64,000 nucleotides of DNA from Lyngbya sp. HA4199-MV5 (GTDB lineage Bacteria; Cyanobacteriota; Cyanobacteriia; Leptolyngbyales; Leptolyngbyaceae): positions 121,819 to 185,818 of the forward strand of contig JAHHHL010000007.1 in NCBI GenBank assembly GCA_019359375.1. Direction: 5' to 3'. The notes below the pieces were generated by a model. The model was not told where the DNA came from, ran no database searches, and saw only the letters and a program-made list of their open reading frames with translations. Position 1 is the stretch's first letter; every line of letters begins with the position of its first letter. This document shows positions 39,028-48,161 of this stretch, piece by piece. The position numbers and the translations under genes were made by a program.

Positions 39028-40140
39028 TTAACTTAGCCGCTGTTGATAAAGCTGGTAGAGCGTGGCACCGATCGCCTGCCAGTCAAATTTGTCTGCTAGC
39101 TTGTAAGCATTGAGGCACATCTGTTGCCACTGCTCTGAGGGCATGGCTAGTGCCTGATCGATGGCTTCGGTCAGATCCGCATCATTGGCATAGCAAATGC
39201 CCTGTTCGCCGTCTTGTATGAGTTCTGTTAAGGCTCCTTTTTGCGGCACGATGACGGGTCGGCTGAACGAAAGAGCCAGTAGGGCTGAACCGGAGTTGAG
39301 GATTTTTTGATAGGGCAACACCACCCAATCGCAGGCATTCATGTAGACCTGAATGTCGTCATCGTCGATAAACTCAAGGCGCAGCAGCAGACGAGGATCG
39401 GCTTGAGCGGCTTGCTGCATGGCAGCGGTCAGTGCTTGATCGCGGCAGGCACCCGCAATTAGCAGTACAACATCGGGATGGTTGCTTTGCTGAAAGGCAG
39501 CTAGAAGGCGATCGATGCCTTTGTAGGGCTTGATTTGCCCCAGGTGCAGCAAGACTTTTTGCTGCGGTGCCAGTCCCAATTGTTGACGGGCAACCTCTCT
39601 GCCGATCTGATTGGGATAGGTACCAATGTAGTTGCCATGCGGCACAATATGAATGCGCTTTGTGCGTCCATACAGGCGGGTAAATTCTTGTTTGCTGTAC
39701 TCACTCATAACGATAATATCGCTGCACAAATGAGCGAGCACCCAGCGAAAGCTATATTCAAAGCGGGGTGCCTGAGAATCGTGAGAAAGCGTGTTGTGTA
39801 CTGTCCAGACGAGTTGATAACCCTGTAGCTTCAAGACCGCGAACCCAAAAAGGGCTTTGAGCGTCCTGAAGAAGGCATTGAAACTTTTCTCGGCGGCGAT
39901 CGGACAAAATCGCTGAATCCAGTGAAGATGAATGACATCTGCAACAGGGCGATCAACCCAAAATTGCACACGGTCAAAGCTTTCAATTTCAACCCCGTAG
40001 GGCTTTACGGCTGACCAAAGACAGGTGAGGTATTGATTATCGCTCAGTGAGATTTTGGGCGTGAGTACTTTAATGCGGGCAGTATCACTCACTGGCTCAG
40101 ACGTTTGGGCGCGATCGTTAACCGTTGATGAGCTACTCAT
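39028..40140 (-). CDS. Glycosyltransferase family 4-like protein
   Basis: VIHLHWIQRF...LVWTVHNTLSHD...LLHLGQIKPYKGIDRLLAAFQ...SFSRPVIVPQKGALTELIQDGEQGICY. Confidence 0.88.
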   Translation of the reverse strand: MSSSSTVNDRAQTSEPVSDTARIKVLTPKISLSDNQYLTCLWSAVKPYGVEIESFDRVQFWVDRPVADVIHLHWIQRFCPIAAEKSFNAFFRTLKALFGFAVLKLQGYQLVWTVHNTLSHDSQAPRFEYSFRWVLAHLCSDIIVMSEYSKQEFTRLYGRTKRIHIVPHGNYIGTYPNQIGREVARQQLGLAPQQKVLLHLGQIKPYKGIDRLLAAFQQSNHPDVVLLIAGACRDQALTAAMQQAAQADPRLLLRLEFIDDDDIQVYMNACDWVVLPYQKILNSGSALLALSFSRPVIVPQKGALTELIQDGEQGICYANDADLTEAIDQALAMPSEQWQQMCLNAYKLADKFDWQAIGATLYQLYQQRLS

Positions 40141-40182
40141 GTGATGGGTGACTGATAGTCTCTCAAAAATGGCGGCAAAATT

Positions 40183-41409
40183 CTAGCTCAAAATGCCTGC
40201 AATCATATCGAAGTTGCTGGCAGAAGCTTGCTTGGTTTGAGGTAGCACTTGATGCAATTGAGCAGACACGTCTTGACGTTGCTCCCAGGCTGTACGAATA
40301 GCTGTGTAGGACGCAACGGGATCTAAAAATTGTTGAATGGGAATGAGCAGTCCGCTTTGGAGTGAGGTTGCGCCCAGCAAGTTGGTCATAATGCCTTCTG
40401 CCTTGATGGAGTAGCCCACTGCAACGGTGCAAACACCCGTTGAAAGACCTGCGATCGCCGCATGCATCCGTTCGGCAATGACCATATCGCACGCAGAAAT
40501 CAGCCCCTTAAACTCAGAAGCCGTGTGATCGGCGCTGGCAACTCTAACGTGAGGATTGAAAGCAAGCAGGCGCATCAGGTTGGTTGCCAGAATGCAGTCG
40601 TTGTTGTTAGCCGCAATTTCTTGCACATGCGGGATCAAAATGACCTGTGCCTTCAGTTCATCCAGTAATCGTTGAATGACTTCATACCAAGCTTTGAGAT
40701 GGTGGTCGTAGTTGCAATTGGCATAGCGAGTAATGCCCTGACTGATGCCCAGCGCAATGGTTGGACGATCGCGATCGATGCCGTAGAAATTGAGCATTTT
40801 GGCGATCGTTTCCGGGGGTGGTGGTGCCAGCAGAAAGGCTGGATCAGCGGTATGTTTGACGAGATGCGGCGATAACTTCAGGTCTTTTGTCAGGTAGTTG
40901 TAGGAAATCTCTTCGCGGACGGTGATTAATTTTGAGCGCAGAGCCACCTTTCGCCAGGTGTCAATCTCGTCTTGGCGCTTAAACGGGCCGATCGATTGCG
41001 CCAAAAACATCACGGGCACGCCTGCATCTAAGGCGATTTCCAGGGGTTGCAGATGTCGGGGTAACGCTCCATAATCTGAGCTAAAGACATCGCCACCCGA
41101 AGCAATCACGATGGAAGCCGATTGCAGCCGTTCTTTGATCGCTGTGTGATGGGATGAACCCGTCGATCGCAGTTGAGTGAGCTTCGCCCGGATCTTACCC
41201 AGACGGCTTTGAGGCGGTCTACGCAAAGAGTCGTTTATGACTTCAGCCTGATAGGTCTGTAGCCGCAGATGATCATAATCGGGGGTTTTGGTTAGCACGC
41301 TGATAGCTAAGTCAGGATGCCGCTGCTGCAATTGTTCGATCGTTGGTACTACGAGGGCTTCAACGCCACGATTTCGTAACCCGGTGATTCCTGTAATGAC
41401 AGCTTTCAT
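40183..41409 (-). CDS. Polysaccharide pyruvyl transferase family protein
   Basis: MKAVITGITGLRNRGVEALVVPTIEQL...ASGGDVFSSDYG...PVMFLAQSIGPFKRQDEI...ADPAFLL...VIAERMHAAIAGLSTGVCTVAVGYSIKAEGIM. Confidence 0.85.
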   Translation of the reverse strand: MKAVITGITGLRNRGVEALVVPTIEQLQQRHPDLAISVLTKTPDYDHLRLQTYQAEVINDSLRRPPQSRLGKIRAKLTQLRSTGSSHHTAIKERLQSASIVIASGGDVFSSDYGALPRHLQPLEIALDAGVPVMFLAQSIGPFKRQDEIDTWRKVALRSKLITVREEISYNYLTKDLKLSPHLVKHTADPAFLLAPPPPETIAKMLNFYGIDRDRPTIALGISQGITRYANCNYDHHLKAWYEVIQRLLDELKAQVILIPHVQEIAANNNDCILATNLMRLLAFNPHVRVASADHTASEFKGLISACDMVIAERMHAAIAGLSTGVCTVAVGYSIKAEGIMTNLLGATSLQSGLLIPIQQFLDPVASYTAIRTAWEQRQDVSAQLHQVLPQTKQASASNFDMIAGILS

Positions 41410-41630
41410 GTGCATTCAAATGGTTAGGTGACAACGGATTGGAGCCGTGATTGCAATGTTTAGTCACACATTTCGTGTGCTCCGGGCGTGATTGTGGAAG
41501 TTCAAGACAAATCTGAAAACTACTACTGTTTGCACAGGCATTCGCTCGGAACCGGACATTTTTTAGACTCAAGCTATTTTTTGTCAACACATCCATATTG
41601 AATCTCAATGAAGTATTCGCTCATTGGCAG

Positions 41631-41899
41631 TCAAAGAGTGTAATTTGAACGAAGTTGGCGAAGCGTTGCGCGATCGCGCTCTAAATCAGCTTCGTCGTAG
41701 TGTAAGTCAGCTTTGTGTTGTTTTAGAAAGGTCTCTACAGCCCAACGAGACGGCAAATCAAGCATACGCCCAACCTCAGCACTGGTAATTTTTTAACCTG
41801 ATAAGCTTGCACCACTAGAGCTTCTAAAATCTCGCGGGCAAGGTGATCACGGTTGAAATGTTGAATCAATTCATCAGGAATATTAAGGGTGATGTGCAT
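41631..41899 (-). pseudogene. UPF0175-family antitoxin-like gene with a -1 frameshift at an A run
   Basis: Manual translation: MHITLNIPDELIQHFNRDHLAREILEALVVQAYQVKK / (frameshift in GTTAAAAAATTACC) / ITSAEVGRMLDLPSRWAVETFLKQHKADLHYDEADLERDRATLRQLRSNYTL*; 269 nt is 3n+2. Confidence 0.75.
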
Positions 41900-41960
41900 C
41901 GTCCAGCTACCAGAAAAAAAATTGGTTTCAAAGGTAATCGACTTGAGGCGAATGGCACTG

Positions 41961-42144
41961 ACTTAAGCAGAGTAATCAAGGCGTTCTGTTTGCAGCAGTT
42001 TTGTAGGATGAACGACCACTTCGATTCTACTGGGAATCAGGAAACAGGGAGGTTTCGGGCTTGCCTTGAAAACTCCCCACTGTTTTAAGTGCCGATCGCT
42101 TGTCCTGATGCTACGTCAATCGACTGTGGGCACTGCCCACCCTA
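41961..42144. repeat. ~180-bp block homologous to 42951-43135 (left copy)
   Basis: GACTTAAGCAGAGTAATCAAGGCGTTCTGTTTGCAGCAGTTTTGTAGGATGAACGACCACTTCGATTCTACTG... versus GACTTAAGTAGAGTGATCAAGGCTTTTTGTCTGCGGCAGCAGTTTTGTAGAATAAACGACCATTTTGATTCTACTG... Confidence 0.85.
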
Positions 42145-42148
42145 CCAA

Positions 42149-42544
42149 CTATGGAAGGAAGATTCGTCTTGCGCCGAGGTAGGTATCAAGATCAAGAACG
42201 ATTTCAATCAGGCTTTCAACACACCGCCCTCGATATTCGGAATCGCTCAGCAGCCGATCCGCATTGCTAACCGTAATGACAGGCAACAATTCTGAAGTGT
42301 TTTCTTCACGCATGACCTGCTCCAGCGAATCTTTTCCTTTCATGCTGCGGTTGGCAGTCAGCAAAATCATCTGATTCTCTTGGGCAAATCGCCAAACTAC
42401 TCTGTCATCGCTATCGATCGATAAATTCATTTCGTCAAATGTGACAAACTGAACCGGGACGATATCTAACCAACCTTGCGATGCGATCGCACCAAAGAGA
42501 ACCAACGCATGACCTTTGAGGTTGTGATCGACCAGAAAGATCAT
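42149..42544 (-). CDS. DUF5615-like / PIN-like toxin candidate
   Basis: MIFLVDHNLKGHALVLFGAI...DDRVVWRFAQENQMILLTANRSMKG; overlaps the upstream DUF433 ORF by 4 nt. Confidence 0.65.
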   Translation of the reverse strand: MIFLVDHNLKGHALVLFGAIASQGWLDIVPVQFVTFDEMNLSIDSDDRVVWRFAQENQMILLTANRSMKGKDSLEQVMREENTSELLPVITVSNADRLLSDSEYRGRCVESLIEIVLDLDTYLGARRIFLP

Positions 42545-42915
42545 ACGTTGGACTTGCGCTTTGCCTTAGCCGCCCGAAGCTTTTCCCAAGCGGCTTCCGT
42601 ACCAGGTTTGGGAGGTTTTGCAGCGCTTTGAGTAACTCGCTCACGATTTTGCTCTTCGTAGTATTGTCGAAGTGCTTCAGTTTCTTGCAGCACTTGCTGG
42701 TACTCAGCGTCCACCTCTAAGCGATGCGTTTCAATGTAAGCCAGCGCCACATTAATTTGCTCTTCCGTCAGGTCAAATAAGCCCTGAATAAACTTAGGTG
42801 GATATTGAGCGGTCACATAGTCCATCACGTCATAGAGAGTGATACGTGTACCTGCGATCGTGAGTCCTCGTTCTGTCCGAACAATGGCACTCGCTGCATT
42901 AGATGCTGAAGACAT
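42541..42915 (-). CDS. DUF433-type antitoxin-like protein
   Basis: IVRTERGLTIAGTRITLYDVMDYVTAQYPPKFIQGLFDLTEEQINVALAYIETHRLEVDAEYQQ. Confidence 0.75.
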   Translation of the reverse strand: MSSASNAASAIVRTERGLTIAGTRITLYDVMDYVTAQYPPKFIQGLFDLTEEQINVALAYIETHRLEVDAEYQQVLQETEALRQYYEEQNRERVTQSAAKPPKPGTEAAWEKLRAAKAKRKSNV

Positions 42916-42950
42916 CTCGATCCCTCCTAGAATCTATCTTCACACGATCT

Positions 42951-43135
42951 CTGACTTAAGTAGAGTGATCAAGGCTTTTTGTCTGCGGCAGCAGTTTTGT
43001 AGAATAAACGACCATTTTGATTCTACTGAAATCAGCGAAACAGAAGAGTTTCGGTTTTGCCTTGAAGACTCTCTACTGTTTAGAACGCCGATCGTTCGCC
43101 CTAATGCTACTTCAATCGACTGTAGGCACTGTCCA
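42951..43135. repeat. ~180-bp block homologous to 41961-42144 (right copy)
   Basis: See left copy; both lie upstream of an antitoxin-type gene in the same orientation. Confidence 0.85.
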
Positions 43136-43269
43136 CCTCATGTTGCCCAAATGATCGGTGCGTTTGCTTATCAGCGATGCACCCTACAAGATCGGCGATC
43201 GCACTAAAGTGCGTTTAGCCTAGTTTCGGCTACCAAACCAATGAACTTTCTTCGCAAACTGATTGACAT

Positions 43270-43521
43270 TTGCCAATCAATAGACGAATATATAGTACAG
43301 ATGAACTATTTTCTTGTACTATGATCTATAAAGGTAGCCAAAGGAACAATTCAGGCGATCAGGATGTACAACTCTCGTATCTCCTATTTAAGTTGAAAAG
43401 CTTGCTAGAAGTTGCAAGACAGTATTTCCATTCACAGGATGTTAATTCGGAACCCATAAGGCGAATTGAGAAGACGCTAGGTTCTATTGAGTCCCTTGCA
43501 AAACAATTCGACGACAATTGA
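43270..43521 (+). CDS. Hypothetical small protein
   Basis: 83-aa ORF in an A+T-richer island; no family recognised. Confidence 0.4.
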   Translation: MPINRRIYSTDELFSCTMIYKGSQRNNSGDQDVQLSYLLFKLKSLLEVARQYFHSQDVNSEPIRRIEKTLGSIESLAKQFDDN

Positions 43522-43610
43522 TTCACCGATAATTATAATGCTGGAGTTTTCCTGATTTACCTCTCAAAGCGTGAATATGTAATTGATCAGTTGACACAAA
43601 GGAAAAAAGA

Positions 43611-43841
43611 ATGGCAGCAGAATCACCCTTAAGGCAATTAGTTCGAGGTCTTGCTGGATATGCAAGAACGCTTAAAAGCTTGGCTACGAAACCAGGCTTG
43701 AAAGCTGTTTATAACAACCTGTGTGGTGTACTCGATATGTTGAACGCAGAATTAAAAGATGAACGTGAGGGTCCACTTCCCCCTGATTGGCACAAGTTCC
43801 CACCAGAGCCACAAAATCGTTCAACATCAAAACATTTATAA
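43611..43841 (+). CDS. Hypothetical small protein
   Basis: 76-aa ORF, MAAESPLRQLVRGLAGYARTLKSLATKPGLKAVYNNLCGVLDMLNAELKDEREG; no family recognised. Confidence 0.45.
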   Translation: MAAESPLRQLVRGLAGYARTLKSLATKPGLKAVYNNLCGVLDMLNAELKDEREGPLPPDWHKFPPEPQNRSTSKHL

Positions 43842-43892
43842 ACTTGACGGTTTATAGTCTGAGTAGTTGCTTCCAAAAAGCTTGTTGAGAAG

Positions 43893-44672
43893 CTAGATAG
43901 AACTTTCGTAACGAATATCTTCAATAAGTCTATCGAGACAGTTATTCAATCTTTCAAGTTCTGTTTCCCTCAAGCCTTGATGGTTATCAACTTCTTGCTT
44001 AATTTGAGCTTTAAGGGCTTGCATCGCTTGCGTGTAGGGAAAGGGATTACCAATGTGAAAGGCTATATCTCGTGCTCCAGGGGTAATATACTTAGCTTCT
44101 TCGAGACTCTCCACCATAAGTTCTACGTATCTTTTGATTTCAGCCCGAAAACTATCCGAAGCCTTACCATTTATTTCAGAAAATTTAACTGATTGAAGAA
44201 TTGATTGATGGTGGTTTACCAACCATTGTGCAGCTAAGCGAGACTCTCTACCCGCTTTTTCAAATTCTCGTGCTTGATCTTTTACTCCATTTAAAATGTC
44301 TAACAAAGATAACGAAACGTCATCATTTCTTGATTCTATAAACTCTTTAATCTCTTTTATAATCTCCTCTAGCTTAGTTATCGTATTCTTTTGAGTTTCA
44401 ATTTTTTGTTGAGTCTTTAGACTAACCTCCTTGCTTGCGCCCTTCGGTAGTCTAAAGATTTTATCTTTAAACAGAGTTAACGTGGAAATCAGTGTCAAGG
44501 CTATGCCGACCACTAACAAAATGACCTTAACTTGAGAAGATATAGTCAAGGTAGAACTTCCCAACGGAAGCTTCTCTGCGCCACCAAGAACAATCAGGAA
44601 AACGCCGAAAAGTAATATGGCAAGAGGAGAGTTCTCCAGTAGCTTTAGCAGTAATTCAGGAATCTTATCCAT
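43893..44672 (-). CDS. Hypothetical membrane-anchored helical protein
   Basis: Two N-terminal hydrophobic helices (LAILLFGVFLIVLGGAEKL; VKVILLVVGIALTLISTLTLF) then a charged helical region; A+T-rich. Confidence 0.7.
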   Translation of the reverse strand: MDKIPELLLKLLENSPLAILLFGVFLIVLGGAEKLPLGSSTLTISSQVKVILLVVGIALTLISTLTLFKDKIFRLPKGASKEVSLKTQQKIETQKNTITKLEEIIKEIKEFIESRNDDVSLSLLDILNGVKDQAREFEKAGRESRLAAQWLVNHHQSILQSVKFSEINGKASDSFRAEIKRYVELMVESLEEAKYITPGARDIAFHIGNPFPYTQAMQALKAQIKQEVDNHQGLRETELERLNNCLDRLIEDIRYESSI

Positions 44673-45108
44673 TTAGCTCTGAGGGTAAATGCGTGCAAGT
44701 AGCCTAGCCTATTCACTTTTCAATCTATCACTGAAAATCATAGAATCCTCCAAGCCTTACAAACTCTACAAGTGCCTTAAGAGTCTTTTTGAAAGGTGTG
44801 GTTGGTTATGCTAAACACTTATCGATTTCCCTAGCTCCTTGTAAAAAGGGAGAACTTATGCATCATTCCCCCTTTTTGGATGAACTTGAGAGATTTGAAC
44901 GCTTTGCTACAAAAAGCAGAACTATTCAAACGGAATCAAGGCTTGCAAAAGGACTTTTCTAGGTAATGCTGAAGTCATGTTACTATCTAAAATTTTTCGG
45001 AACATTTATCCAGCTCCAGTCTCTTAACCATATATTATCTGCATAATATCCTTGCCGTAAAAAATTGTCGAGAAATATATAACTGTTTTCAGAATCTAAC
45101 TGTTCATA

Positions 45109-45139
45109 CGAAAACGCCCTGCACCACAGAGCGCAGGGC
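45109..45139 (-). terminator. Candidate rho-independent-like terminator of the clpC-like gene
   Basis: Minus strand GCCCTGC-GCTCTGTGGT-GCAGGGC followed by GTTTTCG. Confidence 0.5.
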
Positions 45140-45163
45140 ATTAGAGTAGAATTTAGGTGGTCT

Positions 45164-47722
45164 TTAAGAGACGATCGATTCCAGTAAACGCTCTGAGTGT
45201 GCGGCTGGGTGAATCACAACGTTGTTGTCGTCATCGAGATCCACGATCGCCGTGTCGCCTTCTCGAATGGTGCCGGATAGCAGGGCTTCTGCCAGGGCAT
45301 CTTCCAGCAAGCGGGTGATGACGCGGCGGAGCGATCGAGCACCGTAGCTGGGGCTGTAGCCTTCCACCACCAGGCGATCCTTCACGCGATCGGTGACTTC
45401 GAGGGCAATGCCGCGATCGGTGAGATTTGCTGCCACTTCTTGAATCAGCAGACCTGCAATTTGCTTCACTTCCTCACGGGTGAGTTGCCGGAAGACGATG
45501 ATTTCATCCAAGCGGTTGAGAAATTCGGGACGGAAGAACTGCTTGAGTTCCTCGTTGACCGATGCCTGAATGCGAGTGTACTGAGCATCTGCCTGGTCTG
45601 CAAACTCAAAGCCAAAGCCATTGCCACCTTTTTCGATCGCCCTGGAACCCACGTTTGCTGTCATGATTACGAGCGTGTTGTTGAAGTTCACGGTGCGACC
45701 CTGGGCATCCGTTAAGCGTCCATCGTCGAGCAATTGCAGCAAGAGATTGAACACATCGGGATGGGCTTTCTCAATTTCGTCGAAAAGGACAACCGAGTAA
45801 GGTTTGCGCCGTACCGCTTCCGTCAACTGTCCGCCTTCGCCGTAGCCCACATAGCCCGGAGGTGAGCCGATGAGTTTAGACACCGTATGCGATTCCATAA
45901 ACTCGGACATATCCAGCCGAATCATGGCATCTTCACTGCCAAACACATTCGCTGCCAGAGCTTTTGCCAACTCGGTTTTACCTACCCCAGTCGGACCAGA
46001 GAAGAAGAAACTGGCGATCGGGCGATCGGGGCTTTTCAACCCGACCCGTGCCCGCTTTAATGCCCGCGCTGCCGCTTTCACCGCTTCATCCTGACCAATC
46101 ACCCGCTCATGCAACGCATCTTCGAGATACAGCAGTTGCTCTGACTCTAGTTCAGTCAACTTGCGAACAGGTACGCCAGTCCAGGAGGCAACGATTTGGG
46201 CGATGTCGTCTTCGGTGACGGAGGGGGTGAGGAGTGAGGAGTGAGGAGTGAGGAGTTTTCCACCCTCTGCTTCCCCTGCCTCCCCTGCTTCCCCTTCTGC
46301 CCTCTGCCCTCTGCCTTCTGCCTTCTGTCCGCTAATTTGAGCTTCTAACTCCAACTCTCGATCGCGCAACTTCCCAGCGGCATCGAAATCTTGGGCGTTG
46401 ACTGCATCTTCTTTGGCTTTCTTGACCTGGCGTAGCTCTTTACGAAACGCTTTGGTGGGTGAATGTTGGGTGTTTGCCAACCGCACACGAGAGCCTGCTT
46501 CATCAATGAGATCGATCGCTTTGTCGGGAAGGTAGCGATCGGTGATGTAGCGATCGGACAACGTCGCAGCCGCAACCAGAGCGGTGTCTTCGATTTTGAC
46601 TTTGTGGAACTGCTCGTAGCGATCGCGTAACCCAAAGAGAATTTCGATGGTTTCGGTGACGCTGGGTGCATTGACGGTGACGGACTGAAAGCGACGTTCC
46701 AGCGCCGCATCCCGCTCGATGTACTGACGGTATTCATCCAGGGTAGTGGCACCCAGGCATTGCAGTTCGCCCCGTGCGAGAGCAGGTTTCAGCAGGTTGG
46801 CCGCATCCATGCCGCCTTCTGTACCACCTGCCCCGACCAGGGTATGCACTTCGTCTACCACCAGAATGATGTTGCCACTGGCACGCACTTCTTCGACGAC
46901 TTTCTTCAGGCGCTCTTCAAACTCACCCCGAAAGCGGGTGCCAGAAATGAGTGACCCCATATCTAGGCTGATGACCTGCTTGTTTTCCAGGTTTTCGGGT
47001 ACGTCGCGGTTCACAATACGCTGGGCAAGCCCCTCGGCGATCGCGGTTTTACCCACACCCGGTTCCCCAATCAGAATGGGGTTATTTTTCGTGCGGCGAC
47101 CGAGAATTTGCACCACGCGCTCAATTTCGGTTTGGCGACCCACGACCGGATCAAGTTTTCCATTCGCTGCCAGTTTCGTTAGGTTGGTGCTAAATTCTGC
47201 CAGCGTGAGGGTTTGGGCATTGCCTCGGCTATTAAAGGGATCTTCCTGACGACCACCCACTGACGCAGCGACGGCTTCTCCAATGGCTTGCGACCCCAAC
47301 ATTTGGAGCATTTGATCTTGCAATGCCAGCGGTTCGACACCCAGACGTTGCAGCACTTTGATGGCAACGGTTTCGTTCCCCTGCGTCAGGGCGAGCAGTA
47401 GATGTTCGGGGCTGACGTGATTTTGCCCCAGTTCCCGCGCTTGCTGCATGGCTTCGGCAAACAGGCGCTTGACTCGTGGGGTAAAGGGCAGTTCAGCCGG
47501 AAGGCTCCCCGTGCCGCGACCCGTAATTTTTTCACACTCGGCACGCGCAGCATCCAGAGTCACACCTAGTTCAACCAGCATGTGCGCGGCGTTGCTCGTT
47601 TGCTCGCGAATAATGCCCAGCAGCACCTGCTCTGTTCCCACCAGGTTGTGCCCCTGACGACGGGCTTCTTCCTGGGAAAGCATGACGGCTCGGATGGCTT
47701 TTTCTGTGAACAGTTCAAACAT
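45164..47722 (-). CDS. ClpC-like AAA+ ATPase (divergent paralogue) with heptamer/nonamer repeat insertion
   Basis: Two AAA modules ([33 protein letters not shown]), Clp N repeats, UVR-like motif; insert [36 protein letters not shown] before [19 protein letters not shown]. Confidence 0.93.
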   Translation of the reverse strand: MFELFTEKAIRAVMLSQEEARRQGHNLVGTEQVLLGIIREQTSNAAHMLVELGVTLDAARAECEKITGRGTGSLPAELPFTPRVKRLFAEAMQQARELGQNHVSPEHLLLALTQGNETVAIKVLQRLGVEPLALQDQMLQMLGSQAIGEAVAASVGGRQEDPFNSRGNAQTLTLAEFSTNLTKLAANGKLDPVVGRQTEIERVVQILGRRTKNNPILIGEPGVGKTAIAEGLAQRIVNRDVPENLENKQVISLDMGSLISGTRFRGEFEERLKKVVEEVRASGNIILVVDEVHTLVGAGGTEGGMDAANLLKPALARGELQCLGATTLDEYRQYIERDAALERRFQSVTVNAPSVTETIEILFGLRDRYEQFHKVKIEDTALVAAATLSDRYITDRYLPDKAIDLIDEAGSRVRLANTQHSPTKAFRKELRQVKKAKEDAVNAQDFDAAGKLRDRELELEAQISGQKAEGRGQRAEGEAGEAGEAEGGKLLTPHSSLLTPSVTEDDIAQIVASWTGVPVRKLTELESEQLLYLEDALHERVIGQDEAVKAAARALKRARVGLKSPDRPIASFFFSGPTGVGKTELAKALAANVFGSEDAMIRLDMSEFMESHTVSKLIGSPPGYVGYGEGGQLTEAVRRKPYSVVLFDEIEKAHPDVFNLLLQLLDDGRLTDAQGRTVNFNNTLVIMTANVGSRAIEKGGNGFGFEFADQADAQYTRIQASVNEELKQFFRPEFLNRLDEIIVFRQLTREEVKQIAGLLIQEVAANLTDRGIALEVTDRVKDRLVVEGYSPSYGARSLRRVITRLLEDALAEALLSGTIREGDTAIVDLDDDNNVVIHPAAHSERLLESIVS
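46221..46330. repeat. STRR-like low-complexity insertion within the clpC-like gene
   Basis: Plus strand GAGGAGTGAGGAGTGAGGAGTGAGGAG then CTTCCCCTGCCTCCCCTGCTTCCCCTTCTGCCCTCTGCC. Confidence 0.9.
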
Positions 47723-47946
47723 GATTGGTTCTCCTACCACGCCGTTTGTAGCGATGAATGAGACAACTGAAAGAGCAAGAGGCAGTGGTGAGAATCGCTG
47801 TAACCTGTCTTTCTCAGTTGCGATAAAACAAATGTGCAGTGGTGGGGTTCGGCTCCCCAGTAGACCGTATGTACTTTAATGTATTGATACTGTATCGCTG
47901 GCAGGGGGGCGATCGCAGTGGGGAAAGCCGTATTCGGTGGAGGGGG

Positions 47947-48053
47947 AGTTGTTAGTTGTTAGTTGTTGGTTGTTAGTGCATGAGCCGTTCCTGATTCCTT
48001 CTAAAGACTTTTCTTGAATGCCCAAAGGGCTATAAAACCAAAAACTAAAAACT
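47947..48053 (+). repeat. Dispersed heptamer-bounded element, copy C (with ~35-nt internal difference)
   Basis: AGTTGTTAGTTGTTAGTTGTTGGTTGTTAGTGCATGAGCCGTTCCTGATTCCTTCTAAAG...ACCAAAAACTAAAAACTCC. Confidence 0.8.
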
Positions 48054-48161
48054 CCTTTTGCCTTCTGCCTTCTCTTGTTATTACGTGCCATTACAACCGA
48101 CGTTAATGCCCCCAATGCGGCGGGTAGAATAGACTGCCAGCACAGGCTAGGAATCCTGCCT

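Noticed and set aside
42839-43207. 122-aa plus-strand ORF (similar to 41843-42088 ORF)
   Set aside because: Similarity is explained by the duplicated upstream DNA block; frames are broken differently in the two copies, so coding is not supported, although noted in the findings.
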